A stretch of 64,000 nt of DNA from a bacterium (GCA_013360215.1 JABWCP010000011.1:25164-89163), one strand, 5' to 3'. Counted from the stretch's first letter, positions 45,099 through 54,014 are shown. Notes: generated by a model from the letters alone, not told the origin. A program made the numbers and translations.

Positions 45099-45932
45099 TT
45101 ATATGGCCGTCGCATCGATCACCGCAAAAGGTATTTCGATGCGAAACACATCCTCATCCGCGACGATATCGTTCATGCGATCTTCCATTGCCGTAAAAAC
45201 AGGGCGCCGGATTTCCTGAGGCACTAGATTTTTCCATGAAGGGAGAAACCAATGGCGGATCAAATGATGTTCAAAGAAAGCTTTCCCGTCGGTAAAATCC
45301 ATGTGAAACTGCCGCAGTTTGATTTCTCCGATTTCAAATCCTGATTCTTCGATCCATGCTTCCATACGATCCAGCGGAGGTCTTTTTTGTTGGATATGCT
45401 GATCAATAAGGGGAAGGTTTTCTTCGCGGCGATGATCACGCAGCGCTGCACGCAACACATCGTAAAAAGCGCGCATCGTGCCTTCGAGATTGTACGTCAT
45501 GACAAACTGTGCACCGTGTTTGGCGGAACGGCGGCACGTGCTTAAGGTTTTTGGAATATCGCTTACATTGTTAATGCCGTTATTAGATACGATCAGATCA
45601 CACGTATGTTCTCCGATGGTTGCATCTTCGGCCTGACCTTCGATGATACGCACCTGCGTGATGCCCAAACGTTCGGTTTTTTCACGGAGGCGTGCGACCG
45701 CCGCCGGCCACGGATCAATGCCCCATACCGTTCCTTTTTTTCCGATACGTTCGGCGATTTCAAGCATTGGAAATCCGGTACCGCAACCGATGTCCATCAC
45801 GGTCATGCCGGGTTTAAAGCGTATGGCGTTGAGCAGTTCCGTTCCAAACGGCGCCGACCAAAGCGGCAATTCATCGGTGACCGCCATCAGTGCGGGATCA
45901 TTGGGATCGTATTGATAATCTAAATAATCCAT
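45099..45932 (-). CDS. SAM-dependent methyltransferase, unknown substrate
   Basis: A 277-residue class I methyltransferase. Motif I is VMDIGCGTGFPMLEIA, motif II is VWGIDPWPAA, and acidic/motif IV is LIVSNNGINNVSD. The C-terminal third is less conserved and may cover the substrate. The context (downstream of the giant sensor kinase, upstream of the class V aminotransferase) gives no clear pathway. UbiE-like and arsenite-methyltransferase-like families share motif I, but the distinguishing cysteines are not seen. Confidence 0.82.
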   Translation of the reverse strand: MDYLDYQYDPNDPALMAVTDELPLWSAPFGTELLNAIRFKPGMTVMDIGCGTGFPMLEIAERIGKKGTVWGIDPWPAAVARLREKTERLGITQVRIIEGQAEDATIGEHTCDLIVSNNGINNVSDIPKTLSTCRRSAKHGAQFVMTYNLEGTMRAFYDVLRAALRDHRREENLPLIDQHIQQKRPPLDRMEAWIEESGFEIGEIKLRQFHMDFTDGKAFFEHHLIRHWFLPSWKNLVPQEIRRPVFTAMEDRMNDIVADEDVFRIEIPFAVIDATAI

Positions 45933-45966
45933 ACGGTTTTTCTTTTATTAGTGAAGTGAAATTATT

Positions 45967-48840
45967 TTACAGAGGTATAAAAATTTCGGTTACCGCTCCG
46001 TTATCGTTGATTTGTTTTATGCGGCCGCGCACGCGTTCGGCGCGCATGCGCATATTGCGAAGGCCGTTGCCTTTTCCGATCCGCTCATCGGGAATGCCGC
46101 GGCCATTGTCCCTCAGAGAAATTATGAGACCGCGATCTGTACGCTCGATGCGAACGTGTACGGAGGTAGCTCCCGAATGTTTGGCCGCATTATGCAGCAC
46201 TTCTTTGACGATCAGAAAAACATTTTGCCGCACATCTACAGCCAGCGATTCTTCCGCGCGGATGCCGTGTACATCCCACGTGCAGGCGATCTCGGCCGTG
46301 TTAAGCACCTGATACGCCGTATCCTGCAGGCGCGCGATCAGGTCGCCCATGCGATCATTGCGTGCGTCAATGGACCAGACAATATCGCTGAAGGTGCGTA
46401 TCACATCACGGCTGAGTTGGCCGATCCGTTCGGCGGAATGACGAATAGCCGAGAGATCATCGGAACTGCGAATGGATTCCGAACTGACGGCAATACGCGT
46501 GAGCGTTGAACCGATATCATCATGCAGATCGCTGGCAATGCGCACGCGCATACGTTCCATGGCGAGCAAACGTGTGACACGAATGCGGTAAATAACCCAC
46601 AATAATCCGATCACGGCTAGGACGAGTATCAACCGGAACCACCAGGTTTTCCAAAACGGAGGCGTGATCGTAAAGACCAGCGATTCCGTCGGGCTCCATA
46701 CACCCCAGTCGTTGGCGGACTGCACCTCAAACGTATAATCGCCCGAAGCGAGATTGGTATATTGGATCGTGCGTTCCGTAGTGGGAATCCACTGCGCATC
46801 AAGACCTTGTAGCCGGTAGCGGTAGCGCACCTGTTCCGGCGCTGAAGGATAGATTCCGATAAAATCAAATTTCAAATAATTTTCGTCATGACGGAAAGCG
46901 GTGTGCGCCACGACCGGAATGCTATTTTCATACACGCGCAAACGATGGATACGCGTCTGCGGAACGGTATAGAGGCTGTCGGAACTCGGGTTGATCTCTG
47001 TCATGCCGTTGACGGTTGCAACCCATACCCGGCCGTTCTGATCCGTACACACACCTCCGAGGCTGCATTCATCGCCGGCCAGGCCGTCGCTGCGCCGAAT
47101 CGTGCGTATCAACGTGTCTCCGCCGGAAAACGAAAGGATGTGCATGCCGCGATTGCTGGCCGCATAAATGGCGCCTCTAGCATCACCGGTGATCGCATAG
47201 ATCGTATTGTCACGCAATCCGTTTTTGGTATCAAAATTACGAATAACTCCGTCGCGTATCAAAGACAGACCGCCGCCATCGGTACCAACGCACAAAAGGC
47301 CGTCGGGCGCTTCGTATATGGAAACAACAAAATCGCCGGCCAGTCCGTTTTTCTGAGAAATATTTTTGAATTGCGATCCGTCGTATATAAAAAGACCGGC
47401 GCCGTCGCTGCCAAAGGCCATGCGGCCGTCGCGCAACGTACGTGCACACCATACGATCTGCCCGGAGAGCGGCGTTCCGGTAGCCCATGGCACGATCTGG
47501 CGGTTTTCTACTTTAGCAAGCCCTCCGCGTGTAGCCAAAATCATGTTCCCGTCGGCATCTTCGGTCATTCCGTAAGCCCGATTCATCGGTTTGTCGGAGT
47601 GACGATAAGTGGCGGTCACGCGTCCGTCGGTTACCGTGTGAATTCCGTTGTGTGTGCCGATCCACAACCGGCCACGTCGATCTTCAAAAAGACTCCAGAT
47701 CAGGTTGTGCGCCAACCCTTTTTTTTCATCGAGAATTTCCGGTTTATCGCCACGCATGGTGATAAGACCGGCGTGTGAACCAAACACCATACTTCCATCG
47801 CGTCTCTGGGTGACTGTGGTGAAAGGCGCATCGGGCAATTCTTTACCGCTGCGCCACGTCGTCAAACGCCCGGGCCGATACATACTGACGCCGCCGCCAT
47901 TGGTCCCGAAATAAAGCGTACGGTCGTAATCTTCATAGATATTCCATACTAAGTCATTGGCCAATCCGTTTGCTGTCGTCAGATTCTCAAAAACGCCGTG
48001 GTGCCATAGACTGATGCCATTGGCCGTAGCGATGCACAATGCGCCGTTTTGCAGGAGCAGCATTGCATTGATGTCATTATCGGCAAGACCGTCGCGTGTG
48101 GTGTAGTTAGTACAACGCCCGTTGATATACACACTCAGTCCCTCGCGTGTACCCAAAGCCCATGCGCTGTCATTGAGACGGCGAATGCTGCGTACAATGG
48201 GATGGATCAGTCCGTCGCGTGCCGTGATGCGCTGTTGCGTTTGTGGGGACAGAATCGCTACACCGCTGTCGGTGCCAAACCACCAGACATCGTTATCGGC
48301 GTGAACGCCGGTGTACACGCGCAGATCGGGTAACCCTTCGTGAAGGCCGATGGTTTTCCAGCTTCGCCGTTGCGGTTGATAAAAACTGACGCCGCCGCCA
48401 TAAGTACAAATCCACAACGCCGAATCACCGGACGGAATGATATTCCACACGCGATTATCGCACAAACCGGAATCTTTATTGAGTGTCGTAAAACGCCCGT
48501 CGCGATACACAGAGAGGCCGCCACCGTCGGTTCCGATATACATAGATCCGTCATGGTACTCGTGCAACGCCGATATTTGCCCGCCGGCGAGACCGTCCTG
48601 CGTTTGAAAATTTTGAAAACGAACACCGTCCCACCGACTCAGTCCGCCCAACGTGCCGATCCACACATAACCCCAACGGTCGCGGGTGATCGCCGTGACT
48701 TGCGATTGGACAAGCCCTTGTTCGACATTGACGGAGCGGTGGATTTTGATTTGTGCGCTGACGTTGGATGACGGCATCAGCAGTACAAAAAAAATCAGAG
48801 TTAGTTTTTTTAGCGGATGCATCGGGGTTGATGTTACCAT
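45967..48840 (-). CDS. Giant sensor histidine kinase: propeller, Y_Y_Y, HisKA_3
   Basis: A 957-residue sensor kinase. A signal peptide (LTLIFFVLLMPSSNVSAQ) precedes a series of propeller repeats (YVWIGTLGGLSRWDGVRF, MYIGTDGGGLSVYRDGRF, LWICTYGGGVSFY and more) predicted to form two propellers. A Y_Y_Y domain (YRYRLQGLDAQWIPT, YTFEVQSANDWGVW), a membrane helix and HisKA_3 with H about 773 (SDLHDDIGSTLTR) follow, then HATPase with DNGRGI and GNGLRNMRMRAE. Starts at 48840 and 48822 are both possible. It is similar in design to the sensor at 16925, but with GGG-rich blades. The likely partner is the regulator at 42816. Confidence 0.92.
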   Translation of the reverse strand: MVTSTPMHPLKKLTLIFFVLLMPSSNVSAQIKIHRSVNVEQGLVQSQVTAITRDRWGYVWIGTLGGLSRWDGVRFQNFQTQDGLAGGQISALHEYHDGSMYIGTDGGGLSVYRDGRFTTLNKDSGLCDNRVWNIIPSGDSALWICTYGGGVSFYQPQRRSWKTIGLHEGLPDLRVYTGVHADNDVWWFGTDSGVAILSPQTQQRITARDGLIHPIVRSIRRLNDSAWALGTREGLSVYINGRCTNYTTRDGLADNDINAMLLLQNGALCIATANGISLWHHGVFENLTTANGLANDLVWNIYEDYDRTLYFGTNGGGVSMYRPGRLTTWRSGKELPDAPFTTVTQRRDGSMVFGSHAGLITMRGDKPEILDEKKGLAHNLIWSLFEDRRGRLWIGTHNGIHTVTDGRVTATYRHSDKPMNRAYGMTEDADGNMILATRGGLAKVENRQIVPWATGTPLSGQIVWCARTLRDGRMAFGSDGAGLFIYDGSQFKNISQKNGLAGDFVVSIYEAPDGLLCVGTDGGGLSLIRDGVIRNFDTKNGLRDNTIYAITGDARGAIYAASNRGMHILSFSGGDTLIRTIRRSDGLAGDECSLGGVCTDQNGRVWVATVNGMTEINPSSDSLYTVPQTRIHRLRVYENSIPVVAHTAFRHDENYLKFDFIGIYPSAPEQVRYRYRLQGLDAQWIPTTERTIQYTNLASGDYTFEVQSANDWGVWSPTESLVFTITPPFWKTWWFRLILVLAVIGLLWVIYRIRVTRLLAMERMRVRIASDLHDDIGSTLTRIAVSSESIRSSDDLSAIRHSAERIGQLSRDVIRTFSDIVWSIDARNDRMGDLIARLQDTAYQVLNTAEIACTWDVHGIRAEESLAVDVRQNVFLIVKEVLHNAAKHSGATSVHVRIERTDRGLIISLRDNGRGIPDERIGKGNGLRNMRMRAERVRGRIKQINDNGAVTEIFIPL

Positions 48841-48931
48841 ATTAAACTGCGCAATCAGACGTGATTTATGAAAATAAGAACCGATTATTTTCGAGATGCG
48901 CGAGTACCGATTACACGGTCTGACGAAACAA

Positions 48932-49792
48932 CTATGCGTGCTGTGCGATGCGCTGCGATCCGCAGTAGATATTGTACTGACCGGAGCGAAGAAACCCGAT
49001 CAATGTCATGCCGAACTCGTGTGCGGATTTGACGGCCAGACTGGACGGTGCGGAAACCGCCGCAATACACGGTATGCCGACGCTCAATGCTTTCTGCACG
49101 ATTTCGTAACTGACGCGCCCGCTGACCAAAAGCAGATGGCCATGGAGCGGCAAACGTCGCTGCATGAAAGCCCAGCCGATGATTTTATCTACGGCGTTAT
49201 GCCGTCCGATATCCTCGCGCGCGCAGAGTAAGTTTCCTGCATTATCAAATAATCCGGCGCCGTGCAGGCCGCCTGTTTGTTCGAATATTTTTTGTTCGCG
49301 GCGCAGGCGATCGGGCAAAGTGAGAATTTGCTCAGCCATAAAAACCGTCGCGTCCTCGATGCGACGAAACCCCTTAGCGCGCAAATCGCTGATTGAGCGG
49401 CTCCCGCAGATACCGCAGCTGGATTGGACAAACGAATAGCGGCGCAATTGGTCGGCCTCGGCCATGCGTGCGAAGGCGGATTCGTTCACATGCAGCGTGA
49501 TTGAATTTTCTTCCGGTGATAGGATTTTTTGTATGATGGTATAGTCGGGAGAGCCGTCTCCGGCGTGAAGTAAGCCTTCGGCCGCCAAAAAACCAAGCGC
49601 CAAGTCGGCGTCATGACCGGGTGTACGCATCGTAACGGCGATTTCGACGGTGCGTTCCATGTGAGCGACCGCGATGGACAGCGGTTCTTCAGTGACGAGC
49701 GTGTCGGCATGATCGCGGTCCAAACCATCGCTGAATTTTTTTATGAGATAGGTGCGTGTTGCCGATTCCACATAAACCTCGAAGTTTCGCAC
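48932..49792 (-). CDS. fdhD: FdhD sulfur carrier for formate dehydrogenase maturation
   Basis: A 286-residue protein. FdhD takes sulfur from cysteine desulfurase IscS and delivers it to the Mo-bisPGD cofactor of formate dehydrogenase. Hallmarks are TEEPLSIAV, TPGHDADLALGFL, the sulfur-carrying CGICG motif (C126 and C129), GGLHGAGLFD, REDIGRHNAVDKIIG and SGRVSYEIVQKA. No formate dehydrogenase gene lies in the window, so its client is elsewhere. It is divergent from the M23/bactofilin/ATP synthase run across a 226-bp gap. Confidence 0.95.
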   Translation of the reverse strand: MRNFEVYVESATRTYLIKKFSDGLDRDHADTLVTEEPLSIAVAHMERTVEIAVTMRTPGHDADLALGFLAAEGLLHAGDGSPDYTIIQKILSPEENSITLHVNESAFARMAEADQLRRYSFVQSSCGICGSRSISDLRAKGFRRIEDATVFMAEQILTLPDRLRREQKIFEQTGGLHGAGLFDNAGNLLCAREDIGRHNAVDKIIGWAFMQRRLPLHGHLLLVSGRVSYEIVQKALSVGIPCIAAVSAPSSLAVKSAHEFGMTLIGFLRSGQYNIYCGSQRIAQHA

Positions 49793-49888
49793 AAACTACC
49801 CAAAAAGGGCTTCAATTTCACTAATTTTATGGTATTTTTATGGTATAAAGGTGTTAATTTCCGGATCGGCTTATAATTAAGAAAAAAA

Positions 49889-49917
49889 TTGACAAATCAT
49901 GTTCTTTTAGATATATT
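49889..49917 (+). promoter_or_regulatory. Sigma-70-type promoter upstream of the M23-bactofilin-atp run
   Basis: TTGACA (49889-49894) and TATATT (49912-49917) are separated by exactly 17 bases; the first box matches the consensus fully and the second at five of six positions. Transcription would start near 49924, giving a leader of about 95 bases. It lies in the 226-bp gap between the divergent fdhD and M23 genes, which holds nothing else obvious. It could serve genes as far as atpC if the intervening hairpin at 53385 is only partial. Confidence 0.6.
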
Positions 49918-50018
49918 GCGTTGCTTTTTGGAAAAAAAGGCGTATGTTCTATAAAAATTTAGATTTAGCATCGTTTTAAAGCGATATAAACGCGATCCGA
50001 TCGGTCATCAAAAACGGG

Positions 50019-50975
50019 TTGAACGTGGAAGAAAAAAAGAAATCGCCGCACAAATATGTCACACTTCTGGTGATGTTTGATGCCGTTTCCGATCCCCGGA
50101 GTTTTCGCCTTAAAGTTTCAACGCTGCGCGTGATGCTCGGTACATTGGCTGTAGTAGGTCTTGTGCTGGCCGGTTCTTTGATATACTATTTTTCGTTTGC
50201 CTATAAGGTGTTTTATTACGACGAGCTGGAGCGTAAATACGAAAAGCTCGCCGAAGATAATACCCGGATCAAGCAGATCGAACGCGAGTACCGTAAGGTC
50301 AAGCAGGAGAATGAAAAAATCCGCATCGTGTTTGGTTTGCTGAAAAACATGCCCCGGGACACGACGTACGAAGGCCGCTCAACGTATGAAAATTTTACGG
50401 CGCCGAGTGAAATGGGATATTATCCCGGCAAAGACCTCAACGATCCGATGCATGAAAAAATGGCGGAGGATATCAGCAGCGATGTCGGCCGTATCGGTAT
50501 AGATTATTTATCCTACGCCCGCGTCGTGCCCACGTTGATGCCGGTTAACAGCCGCTTTATTGCGCGCGGTTATCAGGATAACCGTTACAACGATCCGTCG
50601 GCTACACGCATACATCGCGGTGTGGACATCGTGGCGGAGGAAGGCGCGCCGGTCAAGGCCGCTTCCGAAGGTCGGGTGATCGTTTCGGAATGGTTTACCG
50701 ACTACGGCAATACGATCGTCCTGTATCATGGATTCGGTTTTTTTTCAGTGTATAAACATTTGCAATTTCGCCTGAAAGAAACGGATGATGCGGTCAAGAC
50801 GGGTGAAGTGATCGGCACGGTCGGTAAGACCGGGCGTTTGGCAACAGGTATTCATTTACATTTTGAAATATGGCGCGACGGCGTGCCGCGGGATCCGGCG
50901 ACTTTTATACCGCAGATCCGCGATGCGCTGGTGATCACGGTGAAAGCCGACTCACTCGCCAAAAAAAGCAGTTAA
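50019..50975 (+). CDS. M23-family peptidase (LytM) with N-terminal anchor
   Basis: A 318-residue envelope protein. One membrane helix (about 36-58) is followed by a coiled coil (about 68-110), then an M23/LytM domain (about 195-300). The zinc ligands are in HRGVDI and HLHFEIW, and YGNTIVLYHGFGFFSVYKHL matches the family core, so it appears catalytically complete. It should cleave peptide cross-links in peptidoglycan. Starts are weak: TTG at 50019 or GTG at 50025. It precedes bactofilin by 19 bases; such pairs set cell shape in other bacteria. Confidence 0.88.
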   Translation: MNVEEKKKSPHKYVTLLVMFDAVSDPRSFRLKVSTLRVMLGTLAVVGLVLAGSLIYYFSFAYKVFYYDELERKYEKLAEDNTRIKQIEREYRKVKQENEKIRIVFGLLKNMPRDTTYEGRSTYENFTAPSEMGYYPGKDLNDPMHEKMAEDISSDVGRIGIDYLSYARVVPTLMPVNSRFIARGYQDNRYNDPSATRIHRGVDIVAEEGAPVKAASEGRVIVSEWFTDYGNTIVLYHGFGFFSVYKHLQFRLKETDDAVKTGEVIGTVGKTGRLATGIHLHFEIWRDGVPRDPATFIPQIRDALVITVKADSLAKKSS

Positions 50976-50994
50976 ACTAAACGAAAGAACGCCC

Positions 50995-51435
50995 ATGGCG
51001 TTTGGTGAAAAAAATACGAACAATACCGCCGGTGCAGGTCTCAACCTGATCAGCCGCGGTACCGTGATCAACGGCAATATCAGCGCCTCGACGAGCATTC
51101 GTATCGAAGGCGAAATCAAAGGCAAAATCGTTTGCCATGATGCCGTCACGATCGGTACGACGGGTATGGTCGAAGGCGATATTGATGCCAAAAGCGTGAT
51201 CGTAGGCGGCAAAGTAATCGGCAATGTGACTTCGCAGGATCGTTTGATGATGGAGTCGCGTTCCGGTATCCAAGGTAATATCAAAGCCCGCCGGTTGGTG
51301 GTCGAAGAAGGCGCGGTGTTCGAAGGTCGTTGTTCGATGAAAGATACGAAAGATAAGCCGCTCGTGATCAACGAGAATGCGAATCGCGATATGTTTGAGG
51401 AACCTGAAGCTGCGCGTTTAGCTAAAGCGCAGTAG
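50995..51435 (+). CDS. Bactofilin
   Basis: A 146-residue cytoskeletal protein whose central region forms a right-handed beta-helix. Repeating short strands (ISRGTVINGNI, TSIRIEGEIKGKI, VTIGTTGMVEGDI, VIVGGKVIGNV, MMESRSGIQGNI) match the DUF583/bactofilin family. Bactofilins polymerise without nucleotide and position peptidoglycan enzymes; the adjacent M23 peptidase is a natural partner. The ATG at 50995 is 20 bases after the M23 stop. It lies 5 bases before atpZ. Confidence 0.93.
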   Translation: MAFGEKNTNNTAGAGLNLISRGTVINGNISASTSIRIEGEIKGKIVCHDAVTIGTTGMVEGDIDAKSVIVGGKVIGNVTSQDRLMMESRSGIQGNIKARRLVVEEGAVFEGRCSMKDTKDKPLVINENANRDMFEEPEAARLAKAQ

Positions 51436-51440
51436 GTTTT

Positions 51441-51746
51441 ATGCCCACGGGTAAACATACGACCCAAAGCTTATCGGAAACGATGCATGCGCTTGGGCCG
51501 TGGATCGGATGGGGTTGGCAATTTGCCCTGACGCTCGGCGTTTTGACTTGGGGCGGGCACTGGTTAGACGGATATTTTGAAACGAAAGTTCTTTTTACGC
51601 TGGCCGGTATTTTTTTGGGATTGGCCGGCGGTTTTATACAGTTGATCCGGATGGTTCGGAATCTTCCGAAGCCGGAACGACATCACCACGGAGAGGAGCG
51701 TCATTCGGACCGCGTAACCAAGCCGACGAATGAAGAGAAGGAATGA
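51441..51746 (+). CDS. atpZ: AtpZ-like membrane protein
   Basis: A 101-residue protein with two membrane helices (about 17-37 and 49-70), and the family motif WGWQFALTLGVLTWGGHWLD. AtpZ forms a Mg2+/Ca2+ channel complex with AtpI in some bacteria and helps F-type ATP synthase assembly. Its C-terminal tail is His/Glu-rich (ERHHHGEERHSD). It overlaps the next gene by four bases (ATGA). Confidence 0.82.
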   Translation: MPTGKHTTQSLSETMHALGPWIGWGWQFALTLGVLTWGGHWLDGYFETKVLFTLAGIFLGLAGGFIQLIRMVRNLPKPERHHHGEERHSDRVTKPTNEEKE

Positions 51747-52132
51747 GTCAAAAATTGTTTCTGATGGTCGTATCGCTGATCACCGTCATTGTTCTTTTGA
51801 TATTGAATGCCTTCATTGAAACGGCACAGGAATTTCGAGTCGTGCTTTGTGCGAGCGTTGTAGCATTGGCGCACGTGCTTTGCGGCTTTTATATGACGCG
51901 TTGGGCTTTTACTAAGTCAAACAAACTTTTTATGAGCGTCGTGATGGGCGGCATGGGCATTCGTATGATGTTGGTCGGCATTATCCTCGTGATCGTGTAT
52001 AAATTGGTGGCGATCGATATCAAGTTGTTCATCGTTACATTTGGTGTGTATTACCTGCTGTTTCAGATTGTCGAGATTTATTTTGTAAACCGCGGGCTGC
52101 AGATGAAAAAATTAAATAATAATACTATATAG
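51743..52132 (+). CDS. atpI: AtpI-like membrane protein
   Basis: A 129-residue protein with four predicted membrane helices, in the position occupied by AtpI in F-type operons. The sequence is short on conserved motifs (RWAFTKSNKLFMSVVMGGMGIRMMLVG), as is typical of AtpI. It may help assemble the c ring. It is coupled to atpZ by an ATGA overlap and lies 13 bases before atpB. The family call rests mostly on position. Confidence 0.7.
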   Translation: MSQKLFLMVVSLITVIVLLILNAFIETAQEFRVVLCASVVALAHVLCGFYMTRWAFTKSNKLFMSVVMGGMGIRMMLVGIILVIVYKLVAIDIKLFIVTFGVYYLLFQIVEIYFVNRGLQMKKLNNNTI

Positions 52133-52145
52133 GATATTCGTACGC

Positions 52146-53057
52146 ATGCTCATGCCTATGTTAACCTTCTGGCAAGCCGCTTCGCAGGAAGCGCCCAAAG
52201 CCGCCGACAAAGCAGAAAAAGTGGATATCGGCGGGACCATCATCCACCACATTACCAATTCCAATGAAATCGAACTCCCCATATTGGGTTATGTGAAACT
52301 GCCGCATTTTGATCCCATTCATATCGGCACTATGACGATAGACCTCAGTCCGACCAAACATGTCGTGATGATATGGTTGGTAGCGCTTTTGCTATTGGTG
52401 ATTTTTTCCATCTTGGCTCGTCCCAAACTGATTCCCCGCGGCCTCTACAATGCCATGGAAGCGTTGATCAGCTTCGTGCGCGAAGAGATTGTGCGCCCTA
52501 ATTTCGGTGCTAAAACCGACCGCTATATCCATTATTTCCTCACGTTGTTTTTCTTTATTCTGTTTATGAATCTTCTGGGGCTTATCCCGTATGGTTCGAC
52601 AGCAACCGGTAATATCGCCGTCACAGCGACCTTGGCCGTCGTGACGTTTTTTGTCACGCAATATACCGCTATCAAGTCGCAAGGTATCGGCGGGTATCTG
52701 AAACATCTTACGGCCGGCGTGCATTGGCTTTTGTGGCCGATCATGATTCCCGTCGAAGTAGTGGGGCTTTTTACCAAACCTTTCGCGCTCAGCGTTCGTC
52801 TTTTTGCCAATATGACGGCAGGCCACGTCGTGATTCTCTCCCTGCTTGGTTTGATCTTCGTATTAAAAACATATTTTGTCGCGCCGATTTCTATCCTGTT
52901 CGCGTTGTTTATTTACGTATTGGAACTTTTCGTCGCCTTTCTGCAGGCGTACATTTTTACGCTGTTATCGTCGCTTTTTATCAGCATGGGTATGCACCAC
53001 GAACACCATGAAGAGCATCATGACGCGGAGCATCCGGTGCATGCAGGGCATCACTGA
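52146..53057 (+). CDS. atpB: ATP synthase subunit a
   Basis: A 303-residue membrane subunit forming the two proton half-channels. The essential arginine is R218 (FALSVRLFANM), and helix-5 features (AGHVVILSLL, FLQAYIFTLLSSLFI) are normal. The first about 75 residues are a hydrophilic extension ahead of the first helix. The C-terminus is unusual: 10 of the last 20 residues are His (MHHEHHEEHHDAEHP and the end HAGHH). Several closely spaced ATGs (52146, 52152, 52158) make the exact start uncertain. Confidence 0.94.
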   Translation: MLMPMLTFWQAASQEAPKAADKAEKVDIGGTIIHHITNSNEIELPILGYVKLPHFDPIHIGTMTIDLSPTKHVVMIWLVALLLLVIFSILARPKLIPRGLYNAMEALISFVREEIVRPNFGAKTDRYIHYFLTLFFFILFMNLLGLIPYGSTATGNIAVTATLAVVTFFVTQYTAIKSQGIGGYLKHLTAGVHWLLWPIMIPVEVVGLFTKPFALSVRLFANMTAGHVVILSLLGLIFVLKTYFVAPISILFALFIYVLELFVAFLQAYIFTLLSSLFISMGMHHEHHEEHHDAEHPVHAGHH

Positions 53058-53133
53058 ATAGATAATGAATGAATGCAATTAACAAATACATAAACGAACT
53101 CATTTACAACATCATTTAACGGAGGAAACTACA

Positions 53134-53361
53134 ATGGGCGATTTAGGATTTGGCTTCTTGGCCGCCGGTATCGGCGCAGGTCTGGCTACGATTGGTGCGG
53201 GTTTGGGTATCGGTAAATTGGCCGCTTCCGCCCTCGAAGGCAGTGCGCGTCAACCGGAATCCGCCGGTGATATCCGTACGACCATGATCATTGCAGCCGC
53301 CCTTATCGAAGGTGTGGCGCTTTTTGCAGAAGTTATCTGCATCCTGTTGGCATTGAAGTAA
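53134..53361 (+). CDS. atpE: ATP synthase subunit c
   Basis: A 75-residue hairpin protein that forms the rotor ring. Helix 1 is glycine-rich (GAGLATIGAGLGIGKLA), the loop has the conserved ARQPE, and helix 2 carries the proton-binding Glu in ALIEGVALFAEV. Sodium-type c subunits have Gln in helix 1 and Ser-Thr after the Glu; here Lys and Gly-Val occupy those places, so the ring should be proton-driven. GGAGG lies upstream of the ATG. A hairpin follows the gene. Confidence 0.96.
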   Translation: MGDLGFGFLAAGIGAGLATIGAGLGIGKLAASALEGSARQPESAGDIRTTMIIAAALIEGVALFAEVICILLALK

Positions 53362-53384
53362 TCGTATTGATTGTACGTTGGAAT

Positions 53385-53418
53385 ACGGCGGGAGTTAATC
53401 CCTCCCGCCGTTTGTTTA
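53385..53418 (+). terminator. GC-rich hairpin between atpE and atpF
   Basis: A perfect 10-bp stem (53385-53394 with 53402-53411) with a seven-base loop, followed by TTTGTTTAAT. It looks like an intrinsic terminator inside the operon, 24 bases after the atpE stop. It may end part of the transcripts or stabilise an atpE-containing mRNA; the c subunit is needed in many copies. No second promoter is clear before atpF. Confidence 0.7.
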
Positions 53419-53465
53419 ATGATGTTGTTGTAAACTGAGTTGTAACTGAAAAGGTTTTGTACGCT

Positions 53466-54014
53466 ATGAAGACATTACTGCTTCTGCACATGATCTCCGG
53501 CGGCGGCGAACATAAAGGCGGATTGCTGGACATCGATCCGGGGTTGATCTTTTGGACCATAGTCACCTTCGTCATTTTGCTCGTGCTTTTACGTCTGACC
53601 GCATGGGGCCCGATCATCAAGATGCTCGAAGAACGCGAAGAAAAAATAAAAAATTCTCTCGAAGAAGCGGAAAAAGCCCGCCGTGAAGCGGCCGCTCTGA
53701 CCGAAAAAAATCAGGAAATCATGGCGAAGGCCGAACGTGAGGCTCAGGAAGTCGCGCGCCGCGCCAAAGAAAATGCCGAAAAACTGAAAACCGAAATCAT
53801 GGATCAGGCCAAAGCCGAAGCGGCCCGTTTGGTAGCGGAAGCCCGTACGCAGATCGAAAACGAAATGAATTCTGCGATCAGTGCGTTGCGCAAAGAAGTC
53901 GGTGACATGGCGGTCACGGCCGCCGGCAAAATCTTGGCGACCAACCTGGATGCCGATAAACATAAAAAACTGATCGATGATTTTATCAAAGACATGCCGG
54001 TGGGGCGTAATTAA
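53466..54014 (+). CDS. atpF: ATP synthase subunit b
   Basis: A 182-residue stator subunit. One membrane helix (about 25-48, LIFWTIVTFVILLVLLRL) is followed by a long, highly charged coiled coil with a WGPIIKMLEEREEKI start. The ATG at 53466 is preferred; AAGG lies 11 bases upstream, and the frame open before it begins at a TTG. It follows the hairpin at 53385. Confidence 0.94.
   Translation: MKTLLLLHMISGGGEHKGGLLDIDPGLIFWTIVTFVILLVLLRLTAWGPIIKMLEEREEKIKNSLEEAEKARREAAALTEKNQEIMAKAEREAQEVARRAKENAEKLKTEIMDQAKAEAARLVAEARTQIENEMNSAISALRKEVGDMAVTAAGKILATNLDADKHKKLIDDFIKDMPVGRN

Noticed and set aside
53134-53361. A sodium-driven ATP synthase
   Set aside because: The c subunit lacks the Gln in helix 1 and the Ser-Thr after the ion-binding Glu that mark sodium-type rings.
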